From the NCBI GenBank assembly GCA_016784965.1, contig JADHTQ010000015.1, positions 26,675-90,674 on the forward strand: a DNA stretch of 64,000 nt, in the 5' to 3' direction. Shown in pieces: positions 8,340-16,997 of the stretch. Origin of the DNA: Bacteriovoracaceae bacterium. Its GTDB lineage: Bacteria > Bdellovibrionota > Bacteriovoracia > Bacteriovoracales > Bacteriovoracaceae. The notes below the pieces were generated by a model. It was not told the DNA's origin and ran no database searches. It was given only the letters and a program-made list of their open reading frames with translations. Position 1 is the first letter of the stretch. Each line of letters begins with the position of its first letter. Both the position numbers and the translations under genes were made by a program.

Positions 8340-9096
8340 TTTTAATTTCTTTTTTAGCTTGTGATAGAGGGTATCTCATGGAAATAAGATCAGTTCCAAA
8401 TGCAACAAATGTATATCCTTTATCGATGCTCTCTTTTAAATCATTACAAGATGGAACGGTAACGTGAATACCTAATTCAATGTCATTTTTCTTGGAAATG
8501 GTCTCAATTTTTTCTTTTTGTGCCATAAACTTATTGTGCACAAAGTTGCCGGGTAGTCCAATAGATGCACTTAAGTCATAGGGCCCAACAAAAATGGTAT
8601 TAACAAAATCGTGAGAGATGATGGCCTCTAAATTATCAATGCCATTTTTTGACTCAATTTGTGGAATGATGATGGGATTGAAGTTCTCTTGGTATTTTTT
8701 AAAATGGTCTCCCCAATCATTCATTGGAGAAAGACAGGCCCCGCGAGCGGCGTTTGCGTAGGAAATTTTGTGATAAAAATTCTCCAAAGCATTGGAGTCT
8801 TCCACCATGGGTATGAGAAGTCCAGCTGCTCCAAAGTCTAACATTTGTCTGGCCTGCTTTACATCCATTTTACTAAGTCTTGCAAAAGGTAGAACATTTC
8901 TTAGTTTACATATTGAAAAAATTGTTTGGGCCTGGTCTGTAGTGATAGGCGAGTGCTCTAGGTCAACCGCCAACCAATCAAATAGCTCGGTGGATAACAT
9001 AGCTTCAGTAATTTGGGGGTGCCCAATTGTTTGCCATGCGCCAATCTTGGCCTTTTTATTTTTATTAAATTTCATTAAATTACTTAATAAGTTCAC
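8329..9096 (-). CDS. HpcH/HpaI-family class II pyruvate aldolase
   Basis: A 255-residue protein matching the HpaI/2-keto-3-deoxy-L-rhamnonate aldolase family, which reversibly joins pyruvate to an aldehyde. All expected catalytic residues are visible: His48 (AVDLEHSP), Arg73 (LPFARLSK), Gln146 and metal-binding Glu148 (IPQIESKNG), and metal-binding Asp174 (VGPYDLSASIG). The GTG start at 9096 has AAAGGA eight bases upstream; an in-frame ATG at 9075 lacks a comparable site. It lies in a two-gene minus-strand operon with a hydroxyacid dehydrogenase and is divergent from a phosphatase and a CMP-sugar synthase. In a polysaccharide locus it may build a ulosonic acid rather than degrade one; that is inference. 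Confidence 0.88.
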   Translation of the reverse strand: MNLLSNLMKFNKNKKAKIGAWQTIGHPQITEAMLSTELFDWLAVDLEHSPITTDQAQTIFSICKLRNVLPFARLSKMDVKQARQMLDFGAAGLLIPMVEDSNALENFYHKISYANAARGACLSPMNDWGDHFKKYQENFNPIIIPQIESKNGIDNLEAIISHDFVNTIFVGPYDLSASIGLPGNFVHNKFMAQKEKIETISKKNDIELGIHVTVPSCNDLKESIDKGYTFVAFGTDLISMRYPLSQAKKEIKNEI

Positions 9097-9127
9097 CCTA
9101 TTTGTCCTTTGCCAATCAGCTAAATAA

Positions 9128-9156
9128 TTGACATATTTTATCGTAAAGATTCTAAT
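9128..9156 (+). promoter_or_regulatory. Sigma70-type promoter for the IMPase/KdsB-like operon
   Basis: TTGACA (9128-9133), 17-base spacer, TCTAAT (9151-9156), in the 93-base divergent gap, about 33 bases before the ATG at 9190. One of the clearest promoters in the window. Confidence 0.62.
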
Positions 9157-9189
9157 GAATCAATTCAGTAATAGGTACGAGGATTAACG

Positions 9190-9954
9190 ATGGATGTCAA
9201 TAAGTTACTTGAAATTGCAATTGAGGCGGCGAGAAGGCCACAAGAAACTTTGGCGGCGATACATGCAGGCGGCAATATCGAAATTGTTAGTCAAGCTGGC
9301 AAGGATATCAAGTTACAGGCCGATAAAGCAGCAGAGAATGTGATAGTGGATTTTATCAGAGCAAACTCAGAGTTTCCAATACTAACAGAAGAAACGGGAG
9401 AACATGGTAGGATTGTTCGCGATGCTCCATATTGGATTGTTGATCCCTTAGATGGTTCAATGAATTTTTCAAAACGGGCACCTCTTTATTGCACTTCGAT
9501 AGCGTTGTGGCAAAATTCAAAACCAATTCTTGGTGTAATTTACAATCCTGAGACCCACGAAACTTTTAGCGGTATTGTGGGACAAGGAGCTTGGCTTAAC
9601 GGCTCCCCAATGTTTGTATCCAAAGGCATTGATGTCAAACAGGCCGTTTTGGCAACAGGTTTTACAAGTTACAGATCGTTTGCAGGTGAGGATTTAGAAT
9701 CATTTCTTAACAAAATTCAACAATTTAAAAAAATTAGAATGCTAGGCAGTGCTGCTTTGATGCTGGCATGGGTTTCTTGTGGCCGGTTTGATGCATATTA
9801 TGAAGAGGATATCATGTTATGGGATGTTGCTGCCGGATTGGCCTTGGCCCTTGCAGCTGGTGGGAAAATTGATATTTGCGATAATAAGGATAAAAAATGG
9901 TCGATGACAGCAACGGCTGCATGTAATAATACGGTTTTAGATAATTTAAAGTAA
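9190..9954 (+). CDS. Inositol-monophosphatase-family sugar phosphatase
   Basis: A 254-residue IMPase/CysQ/FBPase-fold enzyme. Metal site residues are seen in LTEETGEHG (first glutamate), DPLDGSMNF (about residues 87-95) and WDVAAGLALALAAGG near the C-terminus. These Mg-dependent enzymes hydrolyse small phosphomonoesters. It is followed eight bases later (20 from the preferred start) by a KdsB-like cytidylyltransferase. In the Kdo pathway a phosphatase acts just before CMP activation, so this enzyme could play the KdsC role on an unusual ulosonic-acid phosphate. GAGGA precedes the ATG. The family is clear; the substrate is inferred only from position. Confidence 0.87.
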   Translation: MDVNKLLEIAIEAARRPQETLAAIHAGGNIEIVSQAGKDIKLQADKAAENVIVDFIRANSEFPILTEETGEHGRIVRDAPYWIVDPLDGSMNFSKRAPLYCTSIALWQNSKPILGVIYNPETHETFSGIVGQGAWLNGSPMFVSKGIDVKQAVLATGFTSYRSFAGEDLESFLNKIQQFKKIRMLGSAALMLAWVSCGRFDAYYEEDIMLWDVAAGLALALAAGGKIDICDNKDKKWSMTATAACNNTVLDNLK

Positions 9955-9974
9955 AACATAAGGTGGAGAAGGTA

Positions 9975-10739
9975 ATGAGCAAAGTTTATTGCATTATACC
10001 AGCAAGAATGGCAGCATCTAGATTTCCAGGTAAGCCCTTGAAGGTGATACGTGACAAATCGATGATTGAGCACGTCTATAAGCGATGTGCATTATGTGAA
10101 GATATTGATGAGGTTATCGTTGCTACTTGTGATAATGAAATTAAAGACGAAGTTGAAAGAATCGGTGGGAAGGCCACCATGACGTCTGATTCTCATGAAC
10201 GTTGTACCGATAGGGTAGAGGAGGCCATTAATAAGTTAGATAGTAGACCCCAAGAAGATGATCTTATCATCATGGTTCAAGGAGACGAGGTCTTTGTCAC
10301 GCCAGAGATGCTTTCGGAGTTGATTAATTCATTTAAGGCAATGGGAGCAGGTGTTTTAAATATAGTAAGCCCTATGTTTAAAATGAAGGACGTTGAAGAT
10401 CAAAATGCTGTTAAAGTGACTATGACAAAAAATGGCCATGTCATCTACATGTCCCGTTCGGTTATTCCATCAACATATAAAAAAGTCGAATCTGGACCTA
10501 TTTATTACCAACAAATGGGTGTAATTGCATTTTCATTAAAATTACTACGGCAGTTTAGTGCTACCGCTCAAACTACGCTTGAAAAGATAGAGTCAATTGA
10601 TATGCTTCGCTTTATTGAGAATGAGATTCCAATTATGGCAATAAAGGCAAAAGGTGAAACAATAAGTATAGATACGTTAGAAGATCTAAAAAGGGCCACC
10701 ATAAAACTAGAAGATGATCCCACAATTTTGCGGTATTAG
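9975..10739 (+). CDS. KdsB-like CMP-3-deoxy-ulosonate cytidylyltransferase
   Basis: A 254-residue protein from the ATG at 9975; an upstream in-frame GTG at 9963 would add four residues but sits inside the Shine-Dalgarno (GGTGGAGAAGG). It has the CMP-sugar synthase signature IIPARMAASRFPGKPL near the N-terminus and the metal motif VQGDEVFVTPEML. Like KdsB it is expected to couple CTP to the anomeric hydroxyl of a 3-deoxy-2-ulosonic acid. A housekeeping kdsB for core Kdo normally lies elsewhere, so a second copy inside a polysaccharide locus beside an aldolase and a phosphatase suggests a dedicated ulosonic acid. The next gene begins one base after its stop. Confidence 0.85.
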   Translation: MSKVYCIIPARMAASRFPGKPLKVIRDKSMIEHVYKRCALCEDIDEVIVATCDNEIKDEVERIGGKATMTSDSHERCTDRVEEAINKLDSRPQEDDLIIMVQGDEVFVTPEMLSELINSFKAMGAGVLNIVSPMFKMKDVEDQNAVKVTMTKNGHVIYMSRSVIPSTYKKVESGPIYYQQMGVIAFSLKLLRQFSATAQTTLEKIESIDMLRFIENEIPIMAIKAKGETISIDTLEDLKRATIKLEDDPTILRY

Positions 10740-10740
10740 A

Positions 10741-12549
10741 ATGATTAAAGTTGTAAGTATAAAGTATGCTGGCAGAAATATAAGCAAACTAAAACAAAAT
10801 GCTGCTCTTTACCTTGGTCGTGATTATGAAGCTTATTTATCACTGAAAAAACACTTTTGTATTGAGGATATGAATAATCGCTTCCACGAAGCGATAAGTA
10901 GTAGTAGCAGTGATTTTTTCAAAGTTTTTTCCTCTGTTTCTAATTTGGATAATGTTTATATTTGGTCGTCACACCTTGCATCTAGAAATTCTGCCAGTGT
11001 TCCTCTGACAAGGTTTTTGGCCTATATTGATATTGCAACAAAATGGGTTAGAGGTTATGGCGATAAATCTTTGTTAATTATTGTTGATTCAAATGATTTT
11101 GGCGCATTTTTGGCCAGCGCTTTGAATAAATTGCAACTTAAGAGTCGTTTTTACTCCACACTCTCTGATAAGCTGAACTCGTTGTCTATGAGGCCTAAGA
11201 TTGTATTGAGGGCATTATTATTTATCATAAAGTCCCTTTATTACTCTTTTCATTTTAAAAGCAGTAGTCTCAGTAAAGACCTGCCAGATTTCATTGATGA
11301 AAATTACATTTTGCGACCGTGGGTCACTCCAGATTCAATAAATTCTAAAGGAAAATATGTTGATCGAAACTTTGATAACCTTGCAACCTACCTAGAAAAT
11401 AATGGAAAAAAGGTATGGATACTTCCATGCTTTTTTAATTTTAAAACCAATAAATTACATTTTATAAAAAGACTAAATAACCTTGGAATGAACCTTTTGA
11501 TACCGTGGAAATATTTAGGACCTAGGTCATACTTGAAATCACTGGCCAATGGTTTTAAATCTTATCGAGCTGTATTTGATGTTACCTATTTTAAAGATGT
11601 AGATGTCGCTCCACTGCTCAATTTGATCAATCGTAAGATGTCTTTAGACTATGATCTTTTAGAGCATAATCTAGCATATGAGTTGCTTTGTTATCTTGCA
11701 GATAATGATCGGAAGATAAAAAAAATAATTTATCCCATGGAAAATAATTCCATTGAAAAGTGGTTAATCTTAGGTGTAAAGAAGTTTATGCCAAAAACTC
11801 AAATTGCTGGTTTCCAGCACTCTGTTTGGTATAAAGAACAACTGGGGATGTTTGTAGCGGCGGAAGAAATAACTCATCCCATCCCCGATGAAATCATTTA
11901 TACCGGGACAAAGTATTATGATGTTTTTCAAAAATGTGGATTTCCTGTGGAGAGATTACGGCCTGGTGCTAGTCTTAGATTTTCCTATATTTACGATTAT
12001 TCTGAGGTAAAGGAAAAAGATGTTAAAGGTGATGAGAAGATTATAGCTGTTATATTAAACTTTGAAATGAATCAAACCAAGGAAGTTTTATTTAAAACCC
12101 ATCAAGCGCTTGAAATGATTTCAAATGCTGATGATTATACAATAGTTATTAAAACTCACCCTCTTACAAATATATCAGAACTGGAGAGATTCTTAACGGA
12201 GATCTCCTTTTTAAATTATGAGATTTCTGAAAATAAAAATGTGATTGAATTGGCCAGAAGTGCCTCGCTAGTTATAATGCCTTTTGGGTCGGTGTCTAAC
12301 CTTGAAGTTATTATTCAAGGAGTGCCACTTATTAGAATCTCCTTGGATTATGAGTTCAACTTTGATCCGCTTTGGACTGACTATCCGCTATGGGGAAATG
12401 CTAACAACGCAGATGTACTAGCAGAGCAGATGAAAAAGGGAATTATGTTATCAGTAGACGAAAAACAGATGTTATGTGAGTATGGTATTAAAATTAGAAA
12501 TAATTATTTTGGGCCAATTTCTAAAGACAGTTTGTCTGTGTTTATATAA
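10741..12549 (+). CDS. Large surface carbohydrate biosynthesis protein (possible GT-B-like transferase)
   Basis: About 602 residues from the ATG at 10741; a frame-compatible ATG at 10714 overlaps the upstream gene by 26 bases and is less likely. No signal peptide. The N-terminal half matches nothing I recognise. The C-terminal half looks like a GT-B nucleotide-binding domain: QIAGFQHSVWYKEQLGMF, then TGTKYYDVFQKCGFP, TIVIKTHPLTN and VIMPFGSVSNLEVIIQGVPL, an order also seen in capsule and Kdo transferases of the KpsC/S type. It resembles a family named only as surface carbohydrate biosynthesis protein (TIGR04326, from memory). Directly following a KdsB-like gene, it is a good candidate for the transferase that uses the CMP-ulosonate. 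Function is inference. Confidence 0.6.
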   Translation: MIKVVSIKYAGRNISKLKQNAALYLGRDYEAYLSLKKHFCIEDMNNRFHEAISSSSSDFFKVFSSVSNLDNVYIWSSHLASRNSASVPLTRFLAYIDIATKWVRGYGDKSLLIIVDSNDFGAFLASALNKLQLKSRFYSTLSDKLNSLSMRPKIVLRALLFIIKSLYYSFHFKSSSLSKDLPDFIDENYILRPWVTPDSINSKGKYVDRNFDNLATYLENNGKKVWILPCFFNFKTNKLHFIKRLNNLGMNLLIPWKYLGPRSYLKSLANGFKSYRAVFDVTYFKDVDVAPLLNLINRKMSLDYDLLEHNLAYELLCYLADNDRKIKKIIYPMENNSIEKWLILGVKKFMPKTQIAGFQHSVWYKEQLGMFVAAEEITHPIPDEIIYTGTKYYDVFQKCGFPVERLRPGASLRFSYIYDYSEVKEKDVKGDEKIIAVILNFEMNQTKEVLFKTHQALEMISNADDYTIVIKTHPLTNISELERFLTEISFLNYEISENKNVIELARSASLVIMPFGSVSNLEVIIQGVPLIRISLDYEFNFDPLWTDYPLWGNANNADVLAEQMKKGIMLSVDEKQMLCEYGIKIRNNYFGPISKDSLSVFI

Positions 12550-12569
12550 TTATATCAAAGGGGTGTAAG

Positions 12570-13634
12570 ATGTCATTACCAGTAGTTTCGTATACCAAAG
12601 ATGATCTTAGTAATATATCTACCTTTTTTAGAAAGCAATATACGGGTGTAGGAACTTATGGAACAATGGATCTTTTTCAATGGAAAATAATTGATAACTA
12701 TTTATTTCCGGGTATCATTAATCTTGCAAAAGATGGAGAGACGATTGCTGCAACAACTTCGATCACCCCCAAAGAAATATTATACAAGGGTAGAAACATA
12801 CTTGCAGCAGAAATAGGTGATTCATATACCGATGCGAATTATCAGCGTAGAGGGCTTTTTACTCTGCTTGGAAACAAAACGAGACAAGATGGTACCGATA
12901 AGAATGTTAAGTTTATATATGGTACTCCTAATCACTTGGCCTTACCTGGGTGGGTAAAAAAAGCAAATTTCAAAATAATGACAAAGATTGAAGTGCGGGC
13001 ACTATCCATGCCAATTAACTTAGGGGCTGTGATACAGAGAAAAGCACATTGGATGTTTAGGGATTTATTTGGAGGTATGACATCTTTTGTTCTATTTTTT
13101 CTCCATAAACTGAAACGGATTACAATGTCAGTGCCTGCAAAACCATCGGTGACTCGTTGTGACAATGAACTGCCTGAGGGATGGGACATTTTTTGGCAAA
13201 AAGCTATTTCTGATTATGACTTTATTGTAGCTAGGCATAAGAAGGTGCTTGAGTGGCGATTTTTTAAAAATCCTAACAGTTATCAATTTATTACTCTAAG
13301 GGATAATGATCAGATTATAGGTTATTTGGTTTATTTAATAATTCCTTCTACTGAGGTGAACCGTCTCATTATTGCAGATTTTCTTTGTCTTCCTAATAAA
13401 GAGAAGAATCTCATACACGCCCTAGACTTTGTTTTGAGTGAAGCATTTACAAATGGCGTTTCAACTTTATCAACATGGTGTTCAAGGACAGGTCCATATT
13501 ATAATATATTTAAGCAGTTTGGTTTTTTTGATAGAGGAGATATTCCAATCATGTCCTTTCAGGATGAATTAGCTTGTGAAGTGCAGGAGTCTGGTAAGTG
13601 GCACTTTACAATTTCTGATTCAGACAACGTTTAG
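12570..13634 (+). CDS. GNAT-family acyltransferase
   Basis: A 354-residue cytosolic protein. The N-terminal half has a GNAT core: the strand EIGDSYTDANYQRRGLFTLL contains the acetyl-CoA-binding R-R-G-L turn, followed by KFIYGTPNHLALPGWVKKANF. The C-terminal half (about 200-345) looks like a second GNAT-like lobe with KNPNSYQFITLRDNDQIIGYLVYL. Likely transfers an acyl group to an amino sugar or hydroxyl of a polysaccharide precursor. AGGGG sits six bases before the ATG, 20 bases after the previous stop, in the same operon as the KdsB-like and surface carbohydrate genes. Acceptor unknown. Confidence 0.75.
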   Translation: MSLPVVSYTKDDLSNISTFFRKQYTGVGTYGTMDLFQWKIIDNYLFPGIINLAKDGETIAATTSITPKEILYKGRNILAAEIGDSYTDANYQRRGLFTLLGNKTRQDGTDKNVKFIYGTPNHLALPGWVKKANFKIMTKIEVRALSMPINLGAVIQRKAHWMFRDLFGGMTSFVLFFLHKLKRITMSVPAKPSVTRCDNELPEGWDIFWQKAISDYDFIVARHKKVLEWRFFKNPNSYQFITLRDNDQIIGYLVYLIIPSTEVNRLIIADFLCLPNKEKNLIHALDFVLSEAFTNGVSTLSTWCSRTGPYYNIFKQFGFFDRGDIPIMSFQDELACEVQESGKWHFTISDSDNV

Positions 13635-13677
13635 GAGTAAATAGTTGGAACATTCCTTTAAGAGTGGCTCTAATTTG

Positions 13678-13706
13678 TTGACTAAAAGTTATCAAACCGT
13701 TTAAGA
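13678..13706 (+). promoter_or_regulatory. Possible sigma70 promoter before the FkbM methyltransferase
   Basis: TTGACT (13678-13683), 17-base spacer, TTAAGA (13701-13706), 34 bases before the preferred ATG at 13741. The -10 box is weak. Confidence 0.38.
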
Positions 13707-13740
13707 TTTGTCCATAATACCGCAATATCAGGAAATGTTT

Positions 13741-14565
13741 ATGCTAAAGTTATTGGCTACAATTATTTCAGACATCTTAATAATAGTATTGAGGCTGAAC
13801 AAAGGTACAAAATGGAGCTCTTACTTCTTAGAAAGAATTGGAGATATCTACCACACAACAATAGCTCATAACCAGACTCCCTATAAGTTTTTGGCCACTA
13901 ACAAGCTACTATATTATCGAGCAATAACTTTATTTACAAAAGAACCTGAAACCATTCAGTGGTTAGAGGGCCAAGGTGAAAATAAAGTTTTGTTTGATGT
14001 TGGCGCTAATGTAGGTGTATACACCATTTTTGCAGCTAAGCGTGGAAGTAAAGTCTTTGCTTTTGAGCCAATGTCTTCAAACTTCTATACCTTAAACAAA
14101 AATATAGCTCTAAATAAGCTAGAAAATAATATTACTGCTTACCCTTTTGCCATATCAAACGAGCACACTCTAAACACCTTAAGACTTAGCACTTTTATGA
14201 CAGGAGCTGCACACCATAATTTTGGAGAAAGTAAAAATTTCGCTGGAGAAGATTTTATTCCTGAGTTTACTCAAGGAAGTATTAGTTTTTCTTTAGATCA
14301 ACTTGTTTATGACTATAAGCTTCCGACTCCGCATTATTTAAAAATTGATGTAGATGGCCTAGAAAGCAAAATTATAAGTGGAGCACAAAGACTGCTTAAG
14401 GATCCTGTTTTGGAATCAATTCTCATTGAAGCAAACCTTGACTCGGAGTGTGATGCTAATGCGGTTGAGCTAATTAAAGCTTCGGGATTTTCTCTGAAAG
14501 CTAAAGGGCAGGATGAGTTTGGAAAAGGAAATAGAATTAGTAACTTAATATTTGATAGATCTTAA
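13741..14565 (+). CDS. FkbM-family SAM-dependent methyltransferase
   Basis: 274 residues from the ATG at 13741, which has AGGAA six bases upstream; a TTG at 13708 and an ATG at 13735 are in frame but less well placed. Motif I is LFDVGANVGVYTIFAAK, the post-I acidic loop is VFAFEPMSSNFYTLNKN, and the FkbM-typical LKIDVDGLESKIISGAQ follows. FkbM enzymes O-methylate sugar hydroxyls in polysaccharides and natural products. A basic, hydrophobic N-terminal stretch (LKLLATIISDILIIVLRLN) may dock it on the membrane. Convergent with the large membrane protein gene; a 95-base gap separates them. Confidence 0.83.
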   Translation: MLKLLATIISDILIIVLRLNKGTKWSSYFLERIGDIYHTTIAHNQTPYKFLATNKLLYYRAITLFTKEPETIQWLEGQGENKVLFDVGANVGVYTIFAAKRGSKVFAFEPMSSNFYTLNKNIALNKLENNITAYPFAISNEHTLNTLRLSTFMTGAAHHNFGESKNFAGEDFIPEFTQGSISFSLDQLVYDYKLPTPHYLKIDVDGLESKIISGAQRLLKDPVLESILIEANLDSECDANAVELIKASGFSLKAKGQDEFGKGNRISNLIFDRS

Positions 14566-14660
14566 TTAAGACAGGAACCTTGTTTTTACCTTAGACTCCG
14601 TCAGTGTTCCAAGCTGAGAATCAGGTTGTAGGAAAACTGAATTGTGCTATAAATACAAAC

Positions 14661-16859
14661 TTAAGTTAAAGGATTACTACAGACCTCTATCTTTGATGGT
14701 ATGGGAGTTGTGGTATCAAATCTTTTAACTTTATTTGCCCTTGCTCTTGGTATTGTAAAAGGTGTGTAATAAACGTTAAAGAATCTTTTGTGCTTGAGCG
14801 GGGGGATTAATAATTTTACAACTTTTGTCTTATTCTTTCTAATAGCGCCCCAGTACTCAAAGTTATCGATATTTATAATAAATCTGCAGTCAGAATAAGG
14901 AGAGTGAAACAAAAGAGTATAATTTGCATCACCTAATGGTTTCTCAGAGTTTGTTACTTTGCTTTTGCCAGAATAACTGATCTCAAGTGTATCAAGCGTC
15001 AAATTTGAATTTTGGTTCAGGGTGCTATTTTTTATAGTACTGAATGAAACTTCTGAATTAATAGACGAAAGTGAATACTCAAATTCAGCAGTTTGACCAC
15101 TTCGTATAAAATCCACTTGTTTATTATTAAATATTATTTTATCCAATAAAGAAATTTTACCTAAAAAGTTTAGTTTCAAGACAACTTTCTTATTTTGATA
15201 AGGGGATTTCTTGTAGTTTGGAATATATAGTTGAAACTGATTATGGGATGGCGAGTCAAAAAATACGGCTTTAAAGATTCTGTGATCATTCATGTTGAGA
15301 TATAAACGAGCGTAGTGCGTAGAGTCTTTAACGGAGACAATTTTATTTTGCCCTTGCGTCGCTTTGAGATATTGGGAAAAAAAGCTATTGGGCCGATTTG
15401 AAAGATTTTGATAGAATTCAATTCCAATATTATTCTCATAGAAAATTAATCCTTCCGGAAACAAGTTGAAAGCTTGTTTGTTATAATAATGTCTACTACC
15501 AAGCCACATAGCTTCTGCTTGATACATTTTTACTGCGCGAGATAGGCGTATAACTGTAAACTTATCATGCCCATATTCCAGCGTTTTAAACAAAGCAGTA
15601 GTTGCCTTTTTTACGTGTTTGCTTAAATGATTGAATACCCAATTTTGTTTTTCTAACGTTCTAAGCTTTGCTCGTTGACCAAAAGAAGCAGATACTAAAA
15701 GTGATATAAATAACAGTGACACTGTGATTTCGGCAAAATTTTGTGTACAACGAATTTTTTTCAAAAGGTTGGTGGAGTGCATGTAGAGATGGTAGAAAAG
15801 ATCAGCAAAGATGATGGAGACCATTAGACCAGGGAATGCCCAAAGGAAATCATCAGCTCTGCCGGTAGTAGCTATGATTAGCAGTTGAACTATTAGAGAA
15901 ATGTAAAATGGAAGTGTCTTTCTCGAGAATAATGTATTTTTAATAAAACCCAGTGACAGCAATAAGTATGTCAGTAATGGTATGTAATTATTAACATGTA
16001 AAGTGACTATATTAGGAATATTAAATAGCGCCTTTGAAAACTCAACACGAAAAACAGTACCTAGGCCTTGGTTCGTCAGACTTGCCCGGCTGCTTGGAAT
16101 AAAAGTACCAAATATGTGATAATGTATTAACAGGTAAGGAAGAAAAAGCCCAAACATTACTGCTCCGATTGACAGAATTGTCTTGGCTTTTAATTTTATA
16201 TTTACCTTTTGTAATAGTGTCGAATCGATAATAAATATTACAAATACTGGAAACATAGCAAAGGAGTTTTCAAAACTATGGGCAAGTAGGAAAAAAAATA
16301 TGAAAAACAGATAGAGGTCTTTTTTATTTAAAGTTTGAAAATAACGAACAAGCCATAGAAGGCATAACAGACCCAAAATGGTAGGTAAAGGGCCGCTGTT
16401 GTCGATCATTATGCGCCATCCGATATCTACATTTAATGCAATCAGTGCAAATGCAAAAATGTTACGAGTCTTACAGTTCCACAATCTATTAACAATTAAA
16501 ACCAATACTGCGAAATTAGACAGGACAAATACCTTTGATAATACATTATGTGAAAGTTCAATTGAAAAAGGAGAAAACTTATAAAGTATAAAGCTAAATA
16601 AGGATACTACAGGATATAAATGGTCTTCAAAACGAAAGCTTGCAATTAAAGTCTGGAAAAAATATCTTAAAGGAGTCTTCGCAATTACTTCACCTATAGA
16701 GTAGTTAAACAAGTAGCCATCATATCCAAGTGGTGCTGTATAGTTGGCCGAAAAGAGAATCCAATCGATTAGGAATTTACATATAATTATAATAGCTGCT
16801 ATTGCTAAGAAGGCCTTAGTCGTACGCAATGTGATAAGCTGTGAAATTAATATTCTCAT
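14661..16859 (-). CDS. Very large multi-spanning membrane protein, GT-C-like (unrecognised)
   Basis: A 732-residue protein with about ten hydrophobic helices in the first 400 residues and a mostly soluble C-terminal part of some 330 residues rich in beta-type sequence. The first loop after helix 1 contains APLGYDGYLFNYSIGEVI, where an acidic residue early in a periplasmic loop is typical of GT-C catalytic bases. I do not recognise the family. It could be a membrane glycosyltransferase using lipid-phosphate sugars, or an O-unit ligase or polymerase, but no ligase signature is visible. Start ATG at 16859; transcribed in the same direction as the alcohol dehydrogenase upstream, with 138 bases between them. 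Confidence 0.6.
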   Translation of the reverse strand: MRILISQLITLRTTKAFLAIAAIIIICKFLIDWILFSANYTAPLGYDGYLFNYSIGEVIAKTPLRYFFQTLIASFRFEDHLYPVVSLFSFILYKFSPFSIELSHNVLSKVFVLSNFAVLVLIVNRLWNCKTRNIFAFALIALNVDIGWRIMIDNSGPLPTILGLLCLLWLVRYFQTLNKKDLYLFFIFFFLLAHSFENSFAMFPVFVIFIIDSTLLQKVNIKLKAKTILSIGAVMFGLFLPYLLIHYHIFGTFIPSSRASLTNQGLGTVFRVEFSKALFNIPNIVTLHVNNYIPLLTYLLLSLGFIKNTLFSRKTLPFYISLIVQLLIIATTGRADDFLWAFPGLMVSIIFADLFYHLYMHSTNLLKKIRCTQNFAEITVSLLFISLLVSASFGQRAKLRTLEKQNWVFNHLSKHVKKATTALFKTLEYGHDKFTVIRLSRAVKMYQAEAMWLGSRHYYNKQAFNLFPEGLIFYENNIGIEFYQNLSNRPNSFFSQYLKATQGQNKIVSVKDSTHYARLYLNMNDHRIFKAVFFDSPSHNQFQLYIPNYKKSPYQNKKVVLKLNFLGKISLLDKIIFNNKQVDFIRSGQTAEFEYSLSSINSEVSFSTIKNSTLNQNSNLTLDTLEISYSGKSKVTNSEKPLGDANYTLLFHSPYSDCRFIINIDNFEYWGAIRKNKTKVVKLLIPPLKHKRFFNVYYTPFTIPRARANKVKRFDTTTPIPSKIEVCSNPLT

Positions 16860-16931
16860 TGTAGGTATCCAGTATCAGGAAGAGTAGTCTTGACTTGTAT
16901 TTAAGTTATTTTCAGTGCCAATGATGCGATT

Positions 16932-16961
16932 AAGATATCGTACTTATTTGGAAGACGTCAA
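16932..16961 (-). promoter_or_regulatory. Possible promoter for the 14661-16859 membrane protein gene
   Basis: On the minus strand, TTGACG (16961-16956) then an 18-base spacer and TATCTT (16937-16932), about 72 bases before the ATG at 16859. Confidence 0.38.
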
Positions 16962-16997
16962 GCTGGGCTTTTATAAAAAATTTATACCTCTTATTAA

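Noticed and set aside
10714..10740. Upstream start of the large surface carbohydrate protein
   Set aside because: It overlaps the KdsB-like gene by 26 bases; the ATG at 10741 directly after the stop is more natural.
14566..14660. Possible intrinsic terminator (ACAGGAACCTTGTTTTT) between convergent genes
   Set aside because: The stem would be five base pairs with a bulge and a two-base loop; too weak to call.
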